DNA of 64,000 bases from Urechidicola croceus (GCA_905181865.1 CAJIZG010000001.1:124001-188000); one strand, 5' to 3'. Counted from the first letter of the stretch, positions 18,421-28,121 are shown. The notes: a model not told the origin generated them from the letters alone. Program-made: numbers and translations.

Positions 18421-20196
18421 ATGAACGTTTCGCGACTATTTGATTTCCCATATTACCAATTAGAAAATAAACCTTTATCCAATTCAATTGTCTCCAAGGT
18501 AAATGGAAAATGGGTTGAAACCTCCACTCAAGAATATATTAATAAGGCAAATACAATTAGTAGGGCATTATTAAAAATGGGTGTCAAACCAAATGACAAA
18601 ATCGCTATTATTTCATCTTCCAATAGGACAGAATGGAATATACTTGATATAGGAATTCTTCAAACTGGCGCGCAGACAATTCCTATATACCCTACTAGTA
18701 CTAAAGAGAATTTTGAGTATATTTTAAATCATTCTGAAGTAACTTATTGTTTTTTGTCTGATGCAGCATTATTTGATAAAGCAAAATCTATTCAACATAA
18801 TGTACCAACTCTTAAAGAAATATTCTCCTTTGAGGATATTACAGGCTGTAAACATTGGGATGAACTTTTTGATTTGGGAAAAGATACATCAAATCAAATA
18901 GACGTAGAAGAAAGAAAAAATAATGTAAAAGCTATGGATTTAGCAACAATTATCTATACTTCTGGAACAACTGGAACCCCAAAGGGAGTAATGCTCTCCC
19001 ACCATAATTTAGTTAGCAATGTACTTGACAGCACATCGAGACTTCCTTTAAAAGGAGATGATATCAAAGTACTTAGTTTTCTGCCATTATGCCATGTATT
19101 TGAACGTGTGCTAATATATATCTATCAATATTGTAGTCTGTCTATTTATTATGCCGAAAGCATTGAAAAGATGCCGACAAATATCAAAGAGGTTCAGCCA
19201 AATTTTATGAGTGTTGTTCCTCGATTATTAGAGAAAATTTATGAAACTATAATAGCCAAAGGCGGAGAGTTAACAGGTTTAAAAAAATTACTTTTTTTCT
19301 GGGCAGTTGAATTGGGTCATAAATATGAGCCTTATGGGGCTAACGGATGGTGGTATGAGAAAAAATTAGCCCTTGCCCGAAAATTAATATTTATAAAATG
19401 GTGTGAGGCCTTGGGCGGAAACATAAATACCATGGTTTCTGGAAGTGCAGCGTTACAACCTAGGCTAACAAGAATATTTACAGCCGCAGGTATGAAAATT
19501 ATGGAAGGATATGGTTTGACGGAAACCTCTCCTGTCGTTTCAGTTAATATGTATGCGGATGAAATGTTTAAAATAGGGACCGTCGGAAAAGAGATTCATA
19601 ATGTTACGGTTAAAATTGCTGAAGATGGAGAAATATTAATAAAAGGGCCAAATGTAATGATGGGCTATTATAAAAATGAAAAAATGACTTCTGAGGTTAT
19701 GTCTGGAGACTATTTTCATACGGGAGACAAGGGAGAAATTGATAGTGATGGTTTTTTAAAAATTACAGGGCGTAAAAAAGAAATTTTCAAAACGTCTGGC
19801 GGAAAATATATCTCTCCTGTTTTATTGGAAAATGAAATGAAGCAATCTCGTTTTATTGAACAAATTATGGTTGTAGGAGAAGGCGAGAAAATGGCGGCGG
19901 CTATTATTCAACCAAATTTTAATTTTATTAAAGAATGGGCTTTAATCCATAAAGTAACCCTTGGTGATTCAAATAATGACATCATTACTAGCAAAGAAGT
20001 AAATGAGAGAATTAAAGAAGAAATTGAAAAATACAATAAGATTTTTGGTAAATGGGAAACAATCAAATGTTTTGAGTTGACGCCAGAAGTATGGAGTATT
20101 GAAAATAAACTCCTTACCCCTACTTTAAAACCAAAACGTTCTGTCATTAAAGAAAAATACATAGATTTATATAACAAAATGTATTCTAATTCATAA
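18421..20196 (+). CDS. Long-chain fatty acid-CoA ligase (AMP-forming)
   Basis: 591 residues of the ANL superfamily. AMP-binding motif TIIYTSGTTGTPKGVMLSHHNL (about residue 178), GYGLTETSPVVSVN, and YFHTGDKGEID with the hinge GRKKEIFKTSGGKYISP. Closest to the FadD15/long-chain acyl-CoA synthetase type; it activates fatty acids to acyl-CoA on the inner face of the membrane. dnaX follows 29 bases later on the same strand, a neighbour by position only. Confidence 0.9.
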   Translation: MNVSRLFDFPYYQLENKPLSNSIVSKVNGKWVETSTQEYINKANTISRALLKMGVKPNDKIAIISSSNRTEWNILDIGILQTGAQTIPIYPTSTKENFEYILNHSEVTYCFLSDAALFDKAKSIQHNVPTLKEIFSFEDITGCKHWDELFDLGKDTSNQIDVEERKNNVKAMDLATIIYTSGTTGTPKGVMLSHHNLVSNVLDSTSRLPLKGDDIKVLSFLPLCHVFERVLIYIYQYCSLSIYYAESIEKMPTNIKEVQPNFMSVVPRLLEKIYETIIAKGGELTGLKKLLFFWAVELGHKYEPYGANGWWYEKKLALARKLIFIKWCEALGGNINTMVSGSAALQPRLTRIFTAAGMKIMEGYGLTETSPVVSVNMYADEMFKIGTVGKEIHNVTVKIAEDGEILIKGPNVMMGYYKNEKMTSEVMSGDYFHTGDKGEIDSDGFLKITGRKKEIFKTSGGKYISPVLLENEMKQSRFIEQIMVVGEGEKMAAAIIQPNFNFIKEWALIHKVTLGDSNNDIITSKEVNERIKEEIEKYNKIFGKWETIKCFELTPEVWSIENKLLTPTLKPKRSVIKEKYIDLYNKMYSNS

Positions 20197-20225
20197 CTTT
20201 GTTTTTCTGATTTTTAAAGTATTTT

Positions 20226-21941
20226 ATGGAACATTTTATCGTATCTGCACGAAAATATAGACCTCAAACATTTACGGATGTAGTTGGGCAACAATCCATT
20301 ACGAATACTTTAGAAAATGCCATAAAAAATGATCATTTAGCACAAGCGCTATTATTCACTGGACCGCGCGGTGTAGGAAAAACTACTTGTGCGAGAATAT
20401 TGGCAAAAAAGATTAATCAAGATGGACAAACGGAAGTAAATCCAACTGAGGATTTTTCCTTCAATATCTTTGAATTAGATGCAGCATCTAATAATTCTGT
20501 TGATGATATAAGAAGTTTAACCGATCAAGTCCGTATACCGCCTCGAGTTGGAAAATACAAAATTTACATTATTGATGAAGTACACATGCTATCTCCATCG
20601 GCTTTTAATGCCTTCTTAAAGACTTTAGAAGAACCACCGGCACATGCTATATTTATCTTAGCTACCACTGAAAAACATAAAATAATTCCAACTATTCTTT
20701 CGAGATGTCAAATTTTTGACTTCAAAAGAATCACCGTTATTGACGCTAAAAATTATCTCAAAGAAATTGCTGTCAAAGAAAATATCAAAGCAGATGATGA
20801 TGCTTTACACATTATTGCTCAAAAGGCTGATGGAGCAATGCGTGATGCCCTTTCAATTTTTGATAGAGTTGTAAGTTTTTCTGGCAACAATTTAACACGA
20901 CAAGCCGTTACTGAGAATTTAAATGTTTTAGATTATGATGAATACTTTAAAACAACAGATTTAATTCTAAGTAATGATATTCCACAGGTATTGGTCCATT
21001 TCAATAGTATTTTGGCTAGAGGATTCGACGCACATCACTTTATATGTGGACTGGCATCTCATTTTAGAGATTTGTTGGTTGCTAAAGATAAATCTACCAT
21101 ACCACTGCTAGAAGTTGGCGATAATGCCAAGAAGAAATATTTAGAACAATCGAAAGTCGCTTCTCTACCTTTCTTATTAAAGGGAATCGATAAGGCCAAT
21201 GATTGTGATTTAAACTACAAAACTAGTAAGAATCAACGACTACTTGTTGAATTAGCGCTTATGCAACTTTCCTCTATCACTTTTGATGGAGAAAAAAAAA
21301 ATGATAAAAACTTCATAATTCCTGCTAAGTTTTTTCAAAGCATCATTGTAGCCGAGAAAATTGATGTTTCTGACAAACAAATTTCAAAAGTCACGGAGCA
21401 AAAAAGTAATTATCAAAAAGCACCAGTTCCTGCTAAGAAAGAAAACGAGACTATAAAAGCACCCATTTTAAAAACTGTAAGAAATCGAAATTCTGCGTTA
21501 TCATTAAAAAGCATTACACGTAAAAAGGAAAAGGAAGAAACTGAAGTTGAGGTTGTTGACCGCGACAGTATGCCGAAAACCGATTTTACTGAAGTCCAGT
21601 TTTTAAAATTGTGGAATCAACATTACGATGACTTAATTAAAGATGGTAAAAAAATTATTGCCTCTATTATTAAGGCAGATCGACCGCGATTAGACGGGTT
21701 GATGATTCATTTGACGCTTCCTACAGACAACATGAAGTCTCAATTAACAAGTCATAAACCAAAACTATTAAAATTTATTAGGACAAAACTTAACAACTAT
21801 AGTATTGATTTGAGTATTGAAGTTAATGAAATAGTTGAAAAAAAGTATGCTTACACTTCACAAGAAAAATTTACTAAACTGCTAGAAAAAAATCCTTTTT
21901 TAGGAGAATTTAGAAAAAAATTAGATTTAGACTTAAAATAG
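20226..21941 (+). CDS. dnaX: DNA polymerase III gamma/tau subunit
   Basis: 571 residues. AAA+ clamp-loader: FTGPRGVGKTTCARILAKK (P-loop, about residue 44), FELDAASNNSVDDIR, IIDEVHMLS, KTLEEPPAHAIFILATTE and the SRC arginine finger in ILSRCQIFDF. The four-cysteine zinc module that E. coli DnaX has between P-loop and FELDAASN is absent; only about 25 Cys-free residues are there. The C-terminal 150 residues correspond to tau. Convergent with the permease gene, with 3 bases between stops. Confidence 0.95.
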   Translation: MEHFIVSARKYRPQTFTDVVGQQSITNTLENAIKNDHLAQALLFTGPRGVGKTTCARILAKKINQDGQTEVNPTEDFSFNIFELDAASNNSVDDIRSLTDQVRIPPRVGKYKIYIIDEVHMLSPSAFNAFLKTLEEPPAHAIFILATTEKHKIIPTILSRCQIFDFKRITVIDAKNYLKEIAVKENIKADDDALHIIAQKADGAMRDALSIFDRVVSFSGNNLTRQAVTENLNVLDYDEYFKTTDLILSNDIPQVLVHFNSILARGFDAHHFICGLASHFRDLLVAKDKSTIPLLEVGDNAKKKYLEQSKVASLPFLLKGIDKANDCDLNYKTSKNQRLLVELALMQLSSITFDGEKKNDKNFIIPAKFFQSIIVAEKIDVSDKQISKVTEQKSNYQKAPVPAKKENETIKAPILKTVRNRNSALSLKSITRKKEKEETEVEVVDRDSMPKTDFTEVQFLKLWNQHYDDLIKDGKKIIASIIKADRPRLDGLMIHLTLPTDNMKSQLTSHKPKLLKFIRTKLNNYSIDLSIEVNEIVEKKYAYTSQEKFTKLLEKNPFLGEFRKKLDLDLK

Positions 21942-21944
21942 TAA

Positions 21945-24146
21945 TTAATCTTTCATTGTTAATCGTAATACAGAACAGGCCGAATTGTAAGCAAATTTGT
22001 CTTTTCCATTGCCAAACAGAACGTTACGCCAATTATCCTTTTCAGGAGTTCCCAATACCATTAAGTCATAATCTGCAGAAAAATTATAAACTGTTTCAAT
22101 GGCATTTTTCGATTTTATAATTTTTAAATTACCCGGTGCAGTCACTTTAGATAGTATTCTGTTGGACACCATTTCCATTTCTAAAATAAGCTCATCCGAA
22201 GTGTTTTCTGGCACAATATGAAGTAAGGTAAAGGATCCATCATAAAATTTACAGATACGATCTACAACAGCCACAAAGTTTTTATCCTTTCTCCCAGGAC
22301 GCAAAGCCAATAAAATTCGACTAAAATTACGCACCCCATTATCTTTAAACAAGGCAAAATCAGAGTTAATGTGTGAAATCAACCATCCTAACGGATTTCC
22401 AACAAATATTCCATTATGCGCTCTACCATCCCAGCCCATAACTAACCAATCACAATGTGTTTGATCACTTAATTCATGAATAGTATCTTTAATTTCATGG
22501 GTTGCAACAGACTCAAAATCAACATCCATACCGCGCATTTTTGCGAGACCAGATAACCGTCTCGCAATCGAATTTACTCTTGGGCTATCATCCAAAACAG
22601 CGTCTAAAAATGTCTGATTTGGAACTTCTTTAATATCTACAGCGAGTAATTTAGTCCTTCTATTGATTGCTGCACCAATTTCTACCAACATCTCTGTGGA
22701 TTTTTCATTCCCTAATAATGGAACTACAACTCCTTCTTCAGAACTAAACTCGCCATCCAAAAAAGCAGGATTCACACTTAATTTTTTCTTCCGAACTCTT
22801 CTTGATGCTTTCGTTTTTTTATAGAGCAAATAAGATGCTGGTCTGTGTCCATATAGTTTTAATACCCCAGTCCGAGCAGATTTGGTACCATACATATAGT
22901 AAATCAAAATTCCCAATAGTACCAATGCAAAAACAGCTAGCATAGGAATCATTCCTAAAAACACTAATAACACAGCTCCGCTAACCACTCCAAACAATTG
23001 AATGAATGGATACAGAGGCGATTTATACGTAGGTTCGTACCATTGCACTCCTGTTTCTCTTAAAACAATGACACAAAGGTTTACGAACATAAACGACACG
23101 ACCATAAAGGCACTTGCCAATTTTGCAATTCGTACAACATCTAAAAATAAAATTGCTATGGACATTAAAATACAAGTCATTACAATGGTTACAACTGGCG
23201 TCAACTTTGTTGGGTGAATTTTACTCATATACTCAGGAAACAACTTATCTCGAGACATCGCAAAAGGAAATCTAGAAGCCGCTAAAACTCCTGAATTTGC
23301 CATAGATACTAATGTTATCACACCCAAAACAGCAGCGGCATAACCAATATACTCCCCGCCTAGTTTGAATGCCAACGAATAAATAGGCTTTAAATCCGTT
23401 CCTAATTCTTCCAATGGAATATTTCCAACAAGCATAAAAGCAATCGATACATAAAGAATTCCCATGATTACTAATGAAAGTAACATTGCTAATGGAATAT
23501 TCTTTGTTGGGTTTTTAATTTCTCCCGCAATCGCGGCTACTTTCGTGACCCCAGCATAGGAAATATAAACAAAGGCAATGGTACTTATTAACCCATAATT
23601 TCCTTCTTTAAATACAGGTTCCAATAAATCTTGGCTTACATTAGGTAAACCAAAAATTAATAATAAAAATAAGCCAGTAAGACTAAAACTTACTACGACC
23701 AATTGTACTTTTCCTACTTTTTTTACGCCGTAAATATTCAACAACATGATTAAACCTAAAAAGAAAATAGCAATATATTTAATGTAGCCAAAATCTATAT
23801 CGACCAAAACCGATAAATATGCCCCAAATCCAACCAATGCAAAAGAACTTTTTAACAATAAAGATAGCCAAAGTCCAATTCCAGAAATAGTCCCCATTAC
23901 AGGTCCAAACGCTCTTTCTATATACACGTATGTCCCTCCAGAAGATGGCATCGCTGTTGCTAATTCAGATTTTGATAAGGCGGCTGGTAAAATACAAATC
24001 GCTGCTAATAAATATGCTAGCCAAACAGATGATCCTGTTTTTGCTGCTGCTAAACCTGGTAAAACAAAAATACCACTCCCTAGCATTCCTCCAATGCTAA
24101 TAGCGATAACCGACGATAAATTTAAACTGCGTTGTAATTTTTTCAA
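21945..24146 (-). CDS. APC-family amino acid permease with universal-stress-protein domains
   Basis: 733 residues in two parts. Residues 1-420 have about 12 transmembrane segments and the APC signature ISIGGMLGSGIFVLPGLAA near the start. Residues about 460-733 are cytoplasmic and contain two USP-like halves, with nucleotide-binding-type DWLVMGWDGR and DLMVLGTPEKDNWRNVLFGN. Such fusions suggest transport gated by adenine nucleotides. The substrate is not predictable. Stands alone. Confidence 0.88.
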   Translation of the reverse strand: MKKLQRSLNLSSVIAISIGGMLGSGIFVLPGLAAAKTGSSVWLAYLLAAICILPAALSKSELATAMPSSGGTYVYIERAFGPVMGTISGIGLWLSLLLKSSFALVGFGAYLSVLVDIDFGYIKYIAIFFLGLIMLLNIYGVKKVGKVQLVVVSFSLTGLFLLLIFGLPNVSQDLLEPVFKEGNYGLISTIAFVYISYAGVTKVAAIAGEIKNPTKNIPLAMLLSLVIMGILYVSIAFMLVGNIPLEELGTDLKPIYSLAFKLGGEYIGYAAAVLGVITLVSMANSGVLAASRFPFAMSRDKLFPEYMSKIHPTKLTPVVTIVMTCILMSIAILFLDVVRIAKLASAFMVVSFMFVNLCVIVLRETGVQWYEPTYKSPLYPFIQLFGVVSGAVLLVFLGMIPMLAVFALVLLGILIYYMYGTKSARTGVLKLYGHRPASYLLYKKTKASRRVRKKKLSVNPAFLDGEFSSEEGVVVPLLGNEKSTEMLVEIGAAINRRTKLLAVDIKEVPNQTFLDAVLDDSPRVNSIARRLSGLAKMRGMDVDFESVATHEIKDTIHELSDQTHCDWLVMGWDGRAHNGIFVGNPLGWLISHINSDFALFKDNGVRNFSRILLALRPGRKDKNFVAVVDRICKFYDGSFTLLHIVPENTSDELILEMEMVSNRILSKVTAPGNLKIIKSKNAIETVYNFSADYDLMVLGTPEKDNWRNVLFGNGKDKFAYNSACSVLRLTMKD

Positions 24147-24291
24147 ATATTATAATTTTTCTCTAAAATAGGCTAATTTTAATAACTATGAAATTGGAAG
24201 TATGTATTTTATAAAAATAAAAGTATGCCTTTTTTTTTTGCTTTTAAGTGCGAAATTCATTAACAATTTTAACACTTAAAATTATTATTTT

Positions 24292-24396
24292 ATGCTCGTA
24301 CTTCAATTTGAAACCCAAACTTCTTGGTCTGAGGTTGCAAAAGACGATTTATAACAAATTTTAACAGATCATGCCTTTGCTGAACAAAAAGCATGA
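24292..24396 (+). pseudogene. miaE: N-terminal relic of a miaE-like tRNA hydroxylase gene
   Basis: Starts with ATG and reads MLVLQFETQTSWSEVAKDD, a stop, then QILTDHAFAEQKA and a second stop. The block around ILTDHAFxEQKA is the N-terminal metal-ligand region of the flavobacterial tRNA-(ms2io6A)-hydroxylase family (recognised from memory). Two stops within 35 codons and loss of the rest make it a pseudogene. Confidence 0.5.
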
Positions 24397-24616
24397 ACTA
24401 TTGCTAAAAATAAAACCTCTAAAGAAATTTACGATGCCTCTTATGAATTAAAAAACGGAACGTCAATCATTCAAATCTATATGTCACATAAGAGAAAAAC
24501 TCCGTTTTTAGAACAAAAATACTTGGAGCGATTGCTATGAGTTCTTTGTAGAAAATATGTCCAAATTTGAATTGTTTTTTTAGGAATATAAAGTTATTAT
24601 CAACCGAGCCTTATAA
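24397..24616 (+). pseudogene. Unidentified coding relic upstream of mnmE
   Basis: Protein-like frames follow the miaE-like fragment: KNGTSIIQIYMSHKRKTPFLEQKYLERLL, then after a -1 type frame change WSDCYEFFVENMSKFELFF, a stop, and EYKVIINRAL. The mixture of frames and stops shows decay. It does not resemble the MiaE C-terminus I remember, so it may be a different gene joined by deletion. Together with 24292-24396 it fills most of the 518-base gap before mnmE. Confidence 0.35.
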
Positions 24617-24664
24617 CCCGCAATCGGTTATCTTTTATAACTACTTAGTACTTATATTTGCAAG

Positions 24665-26065
24665 ATGATTCAGAACGATACTATCATTGCACTTGCTACT
24701 CCTTCTGGAATGGGAGCGGTTGCCATCATTCGCTTGTCTGGTAAAGAAGCTATTTCTATAGTTTCAAACCAATTCAAGTCTAAAAAGAGCGAAAAGGACT
24801 TAACCCATGTCAAATCACACACACTTCATTTGGGAAATATTATGGATGGTAAACGTGTAATTGATGAAGTTTTGGTTTCTATATTTAAGAACCCATATTC
24901 TTATACTGGTGAAAATGTAGTGGAAATTAATTGCCATGGCTCCATTTATATCCAACAAGAAATTATACAATTGTTCCTAACCAAAGGTTGTAGAACTGCC
25001 ACTAATGGTGAATTTACACTGCGTGCTTTTACCAATGGTAAAATGGACTTAACTCAGGCAGAAGCCGTTGCAGATTTAATCGCTTCTGATTCTAAAGCAT
25101 CACATCAAATTGCCTTGCAACAAATGCGTGGTGGGTTTTCGTCTGAAATAGCAGACTTAAGAGAGCAACTATTAACTTTTGCTTCTTTGATAGAATTAGA
25201 ACTAGATTTCTCTGAAGAAGATGTTGAATTTGCAGATAGAACTCAGTTTAAAGAATTGGTAACCAAGCTTTCTTCCATTTTAAAAAGATTGATAGACTCT
25301 TTTGCTTTGGGAAATGTGTTCAAAAATGGAATTCCAGTTGCTATTGTAGGGGAACCTAATGTAGGGAAATCTACATTACTCAATTCGCTGTTGAATGAAG
25401 AACGCGCCATCGTATCAGATATCGCAGGTACCACTCGAGATGCGATTGAAGATGAAATTGCAATTGGTGGGGTGACTTTTAGATTTATAGACACGGCTGG
25501 AATTAGAGATACGAAAGATGTTATTGAAACTATTGGGATAAAGAAAACATATGAAAAGATTGAGCAGGCACAGTTAGTTGTCCAAATGTTAAATGCTTCT
25601 AAGCTGTTAAATAATGATACGCAGCTGAAAGAAGTTCAGCACACTAGTAAAGAACTTCAAGAGAAATACCCAAATAAAAGGATTCTTACTATACTCAATA
25701 AAGTTGATTTAATTTCGGATGAGCAACTCTCAAATCTCAAAACTCGAATTTCAAATACCATTGAATTGTCCGCTAAAAACAAAACAGGTATTAAATTATT
25801 AACCAGTGAGTTAACCAACTTAGTTAATATTGGAGCTTTAAGTAATAATCAAACAATTGTGAGCAACAACAGACACTTCGAAGCCTTAACATTTGCCTTA
25901 GTCGCTATTAAAGAAGTTGAAAATGGAATGGCGGTCGATATTAGTTCTGATTTGTTAGCCATTGATATTCGTCAGGCCTTATTTCACTTAGGTGAAATTA
26001 CTGGGGCTGTTACAACTGATGATCTACTAGGAAATATCTTTGCTAATTTCTGTATAGGAAAGTAA
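24665..26065 (+). CDS. mnmE: tRNA modification GTPase MnmE
   Basis: 466 residues, full length. N-terminal formyl-THF-binding domain (TIIALATPSGMGAVAIIRLSG), then an inserted G domain with GEPNVGKSTLLNSLL, DIAGTTRD, DTAGIRDT and NKVD, and the essential C-terminal FCIGK whose cysteine is required for activity. With MnmG it makes the cmnm5 wobble-uridine modification. The last six codons form the left copy of a 25-bp direct repeat; the gene's own terminator seems displaced to 28122-28148. Confidence 0.98.
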   Translation: MIQNDTIIALATPSGMGAVAIIRLSGKEAISIVSNQFKSKKSEKDLTHVKSHTLHLGNIMDGKRVIDEVLVSIFKNPYSYTGENVVEINCHGSIYIQQEIIQLFLTKGCRTATNGEFTLRAFTNGKMDLTQAEAVADLIASDSKASHQIALQQMRGGFSSEIADLREQLLTFASLIELELDFSEEDVEFADRTQFKELVTKLSSILKRLIDSFALGNVFKNGIPVAIVGEPNVGKSTLLNSLLNEERAIVSDIAGTTRDAIEDEIAIGGVTFRFIDTAGIRDTKDVIETIGIKKTYEKIEQAQLVVQMLNASKLLNNDTQLKEVQHTSKELQEKYPNKRILTILNKVDLISDEQLSNLKTRISNTIELSAKNKTGIKLLTSELTNLVNIGALSNNQTIVSNNRHFEALTFALVAIKEVENGMAVDISSDLLAIDIRQALFHLGEITGAVTTDDLLGNIFANFCIGK

Positions 26066-26072
26066 CCACTAC
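26048..26072. repeat. Left copy of 25-bp direct repeat (attL-like)
   Basis: Begins TTCTGTATAGG and ends AACCACTAC; spans codons FCIGK and stop of mnmE plus 7 bases. Identical to 28075-28099. After one mismatch, AAAC also matches, giving 29 of 30 bases. Confidence 0.95.
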
Positions 26073-26340
26073 AAAACAAACAGAGAGAAAACAAAATATT
26101 ATTGAAACTATAAATGAAGTTGCTACACCAACTGAAGATACCCGTACTTTAAAAAGAAAGGTGGCCATTGCTCGATTCTCTAATGAGACAAGCTATGCCA
26201 AAGGTCTTTTCTATGACAAAAATAATGATCCTATAGGCAAGCAAGCAGTGGATATTCTTTCAACTAAACTTGCATCTTTAGGAAAATTTATATTACTAGA
26301 GAGACAAGATTATCAATTAATTAATTTGCTATTAACTTGA
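26073..26340 (+). pseudogene. csgG-like fragment (curli assembly/transport component)
   Basis: An open frame without start reads through TPTEDTRTLKRKVAIARFSN, ETSYAKGLFYDKNNDPIGKQ and LGKFILLERQD, then stops at 26338-26340. This is the conserved N-terminal part of CsgG-family outer-membrane lipoproteins; the signal peptide and the pore-forming C-terminal part are missing. It starts inside the left 25-bp repeat, so it was probably brought in, or truncated, by the insertion event. Confidence 0.7.
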
Positions 26341-26390
26341 ATAAATTTGATTAATTAAATATATTGATATAGATAAAAGAAGCCAACAGT

Positions 26391-27518
26391 TTAATCGAGT
26401 TCTAATACAGTTACTTGTTCCTCTCTTGTTTTCAACATAAAATCGTCAAATTCGAGATAAAAGTTCTCCAAAGAAATACCATAATAAGCTTCAAAAGCAT
26501 ATTTATACCCTTCTCCATAATGGGTTCTTTCTAATTCCGCTAGATTGATAAAATAATCAAAAATTAAATTATTTAATGTCGCGCGCCCTGTTTTTAGCAG
26601 GTATAAATGGGCTATTGCACCACCTGAATATTGATATGCAAACTTTCGAGAAATTCCTGTTGGATTGTTTGAGGATTCTACTCTTCGAATATTATCACTC
26701 GTGTTATAATCTTCGAGATGAACAATATCACTTCTCGTCATTGCATCTTCAATTACCTCTCTCGCATCATCTAATACGCTTGTAAAAAAAGGCTTTAATT
26801 CTATCCAATCTTCCTCAGAAGACAGCATGATCGCAGCAAAATCAGCACCTCCTTCTTCTAACCAAACTGGTCCCACAAAAGGGATGTAGTCTAGTGCACT
26901 CCTGTCAATGATTCTATCTATATTCCAACCAAAATTCTTAGTTTCTTCAAAATAAAATTTATGAGAATTTTGATAAATATGAAAGAATTCGTGATATATT
27001 ATTTTTTTGGCTTCCCCTAAAGGAAAGTCAGGTTCAAAAAAACCTTGAGCCAGTTCTCCTTGACCTCCGTTATGCAAGTTTGAAAAATCTACTCCGGCTG
27101 CCGCCGTATAATCTGAAGGATCGAAACCTTCTGAAGTCATCTTTAGCGCTTTCCAATTATTCATAACTAACTCTAGGTCAGAGATGCCATTGTAATAGGC
27201 CGTAATATTAATAGGTACCAATTGCCCCAATCGGCTCGATGCTGCTTTTAAAACTTCATTTATTATATTTTTAGATTGCTCTGAAACCCCCGCATAGCTA
27301 TTTACACAAAGCTTCTGCATTCCTTCTTCTGTCTGCCAAACATATGTATAATAATCATAGTTATTCTCAGAAGAATCAGGACTTGGCATTTTAGGATAAA
27401 AGGGGGTATTGCATTCAAATGACGATTCTATTGGAGGAATAACCGGTGTAATAGTGTCGTCTGAAGCGCAAGAATACATCACAAAAAAAAGAATTATCAA
27501 TTTATTAAAAAATTTCAT
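26391..27518 (-). CDS. Putative zinc metallopeptidase lipoprotein
   Basis: 375 residues with a lipoprotein signal (FFVMYSC, lipidated Cys about residue 17) and a Pro-rich linker after it. A gluzincin-type zinc site is visible: HEFFH inside KKIIYHEFFHIYQNSHKF near residue 170, and a downstream WLEEGGADFAAIML with the likely third ligand Glu. Not assigned to a named peptidase family. It is the only intact gene inside the candidate element at the mnmE end and is transcribed against mnmE. Confidence 0.6.
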   Translation of the reverse strand: MKFFNKLIILFFVMYSCASDDTITPVIPPIESSFECNTPFYPKMPSPDSSENNYDYYTYVWQTEEGMQKLCVNSYAGVSEQSKNIINEVLKAASSRLGQLVPINITAYYNGISDLELVMNNWKALKMTSEGFDPSDYTAAAGVDFSNLHNGGQGELAQGFFEPDFPLGEAKKIIYHEFFHIYQNSHKFYFEETKNFGWNIDRIIDRSALDYIPFVGPVWLEEGGADFAAIMLSSEEDWIELKPFFTSVLDDAREVIEDAMTRSDIVHLEDYNTSDNIRRVESSNNPTGISRKFAYQYSGGAIAHLYLLKTGRATLNNLIFDYFINLAELERTHYGEGYKYAFEAYYGISLENFYLEFDDFMLKTREEQVTVLELD

Positions 27519-27663
27519 AAGTAAAGGATTATAATATCAAAAAAATTTGTAACTTCTTAGAGCACCTAATATAAACACTATTATATTCTTGACTATTAAT
27601 TATGAATGGCTTTTGGTATGGAAATTCATTTCCCTTTCCTTGCATCTGTCATGTTTTATATTT

Positions 27664-27785
27664 TCATTCAAAATCAGAACCTCCAGAGTCATATCTCCAA
27701 ACTTGAGCACCGACTTGAAATAAAGACGTTACAAATTGTAATAATAGAAAATTTTGTTGTGTTAGGTTCTTTAAAAGTTTGATTG
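27664..27785 (-). pseudogene. C-terminal coding relic inside the element
   Basis: On the minus strand an open frame reads LTQQNFLLLQFVTSLFQVG, AQVWRYDSGGSDFE and a stop at 27664-27666, with no start. It looks like a protein tail left after deletion; family not recognised. It lies upstream of the metallopeptidase gene on the same strand. Confidence 0.35.
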
Positions 27786-27838
27786 TAATACAAAAGTACA
27801 AAATAATAAAACCTATCTCTTATATTAAAGTGATAATT

Positions 27839-27974
27839 AGTTCACTTTTTGCTGACGTTATACAATGGTTTGTTTCTTTTGTGTTTTCATAATTTATCAA
27901 ATTTAAAGATTTTGAAAACACTCTCTATGAAATTGTCTAAATCAGTCCACTTTTTGCTGACGACTTACAATTGG
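27839..27974. repeat. Pair of imperfect 30-bp direct repeats, 105 bp apart
   Basis: Copies at about 27839-27868 and 27944-27974 share the exact core CACTTTTTGCTGACG (27843-27857, 27948-27962) followed by similar TACAAT(T)GG ends. No gene explains them; they lie in the right part of the candidate element. Confidence 0.7.
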
Positions 27975-28019
27975 AAAGCGCTGTTAATTTACTTTATTAT
28001 TGAATGTCTCGTACTAAAA

Positions 28020-28041
28020 TGTACCTTATTTGTACCTTATT
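28020..28041. repeat. Tandem 11-bp repeat TGTACCTTATT x2
   Basis: Two perfect head-to-tail copies (28020-28030, 28031-28041), 34 bases before the right 25-bp repeat. The TGTACCT core recurs in the dyad at 28209-28241. Spacing and position fit recombinase arm-type binding sites, but this is inference. Confidence 0.7.
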
Positions 28042-28074
28042 TTTTTAAAGCCCCATAAACAATAGTTAATTACA

Positions 28075-28099
28075 TTCTGTATAGGAAAGTAACCACTAC
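28075..28099. repeat. Right copy of 25-bp direct repeat (attR-like)
   Basis: Identical to 26048-26072, but without the mnmE coding sequence in front. Followed after 22 bases by a rho-independent terminator. Confidence 0.95.
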
Positions 28100-28121
28100 T
28101 AAACATATCAAAAAATACTAT

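Larger units (their letters stand above)
26048..28099. mobile_element. Candidate decayed integrative element at the mnmE 3' end
   Basis: Bounded by two perfect 25-bp direct repeats (26048-26072 and 28075-28099). The left copy covers the last five mnmE sense codons, the stop and 7 bases after it; the right copy has no gene before it. A terminator right after the right copy looks like the original mnmE terminator. Inside are a csgG relic, a metallopeptidase lipoprotein gene, an unidentified relic and short repeats. No integrase remains. The mnmE (trmE/thdF) end is a known integration site for the SGI1 family in Gammaproteobacteria. A simple tandem duplication of the gene end is the alternative. 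Confidence 0.6.

Noticed and set aside
27849-28058. 69-codon plus-strand open frame between the peptidase gene and the right repeat
   Set aside because: No recognisable protein pattern; it runs through the two 30-bp repeats and the tandem repeat.
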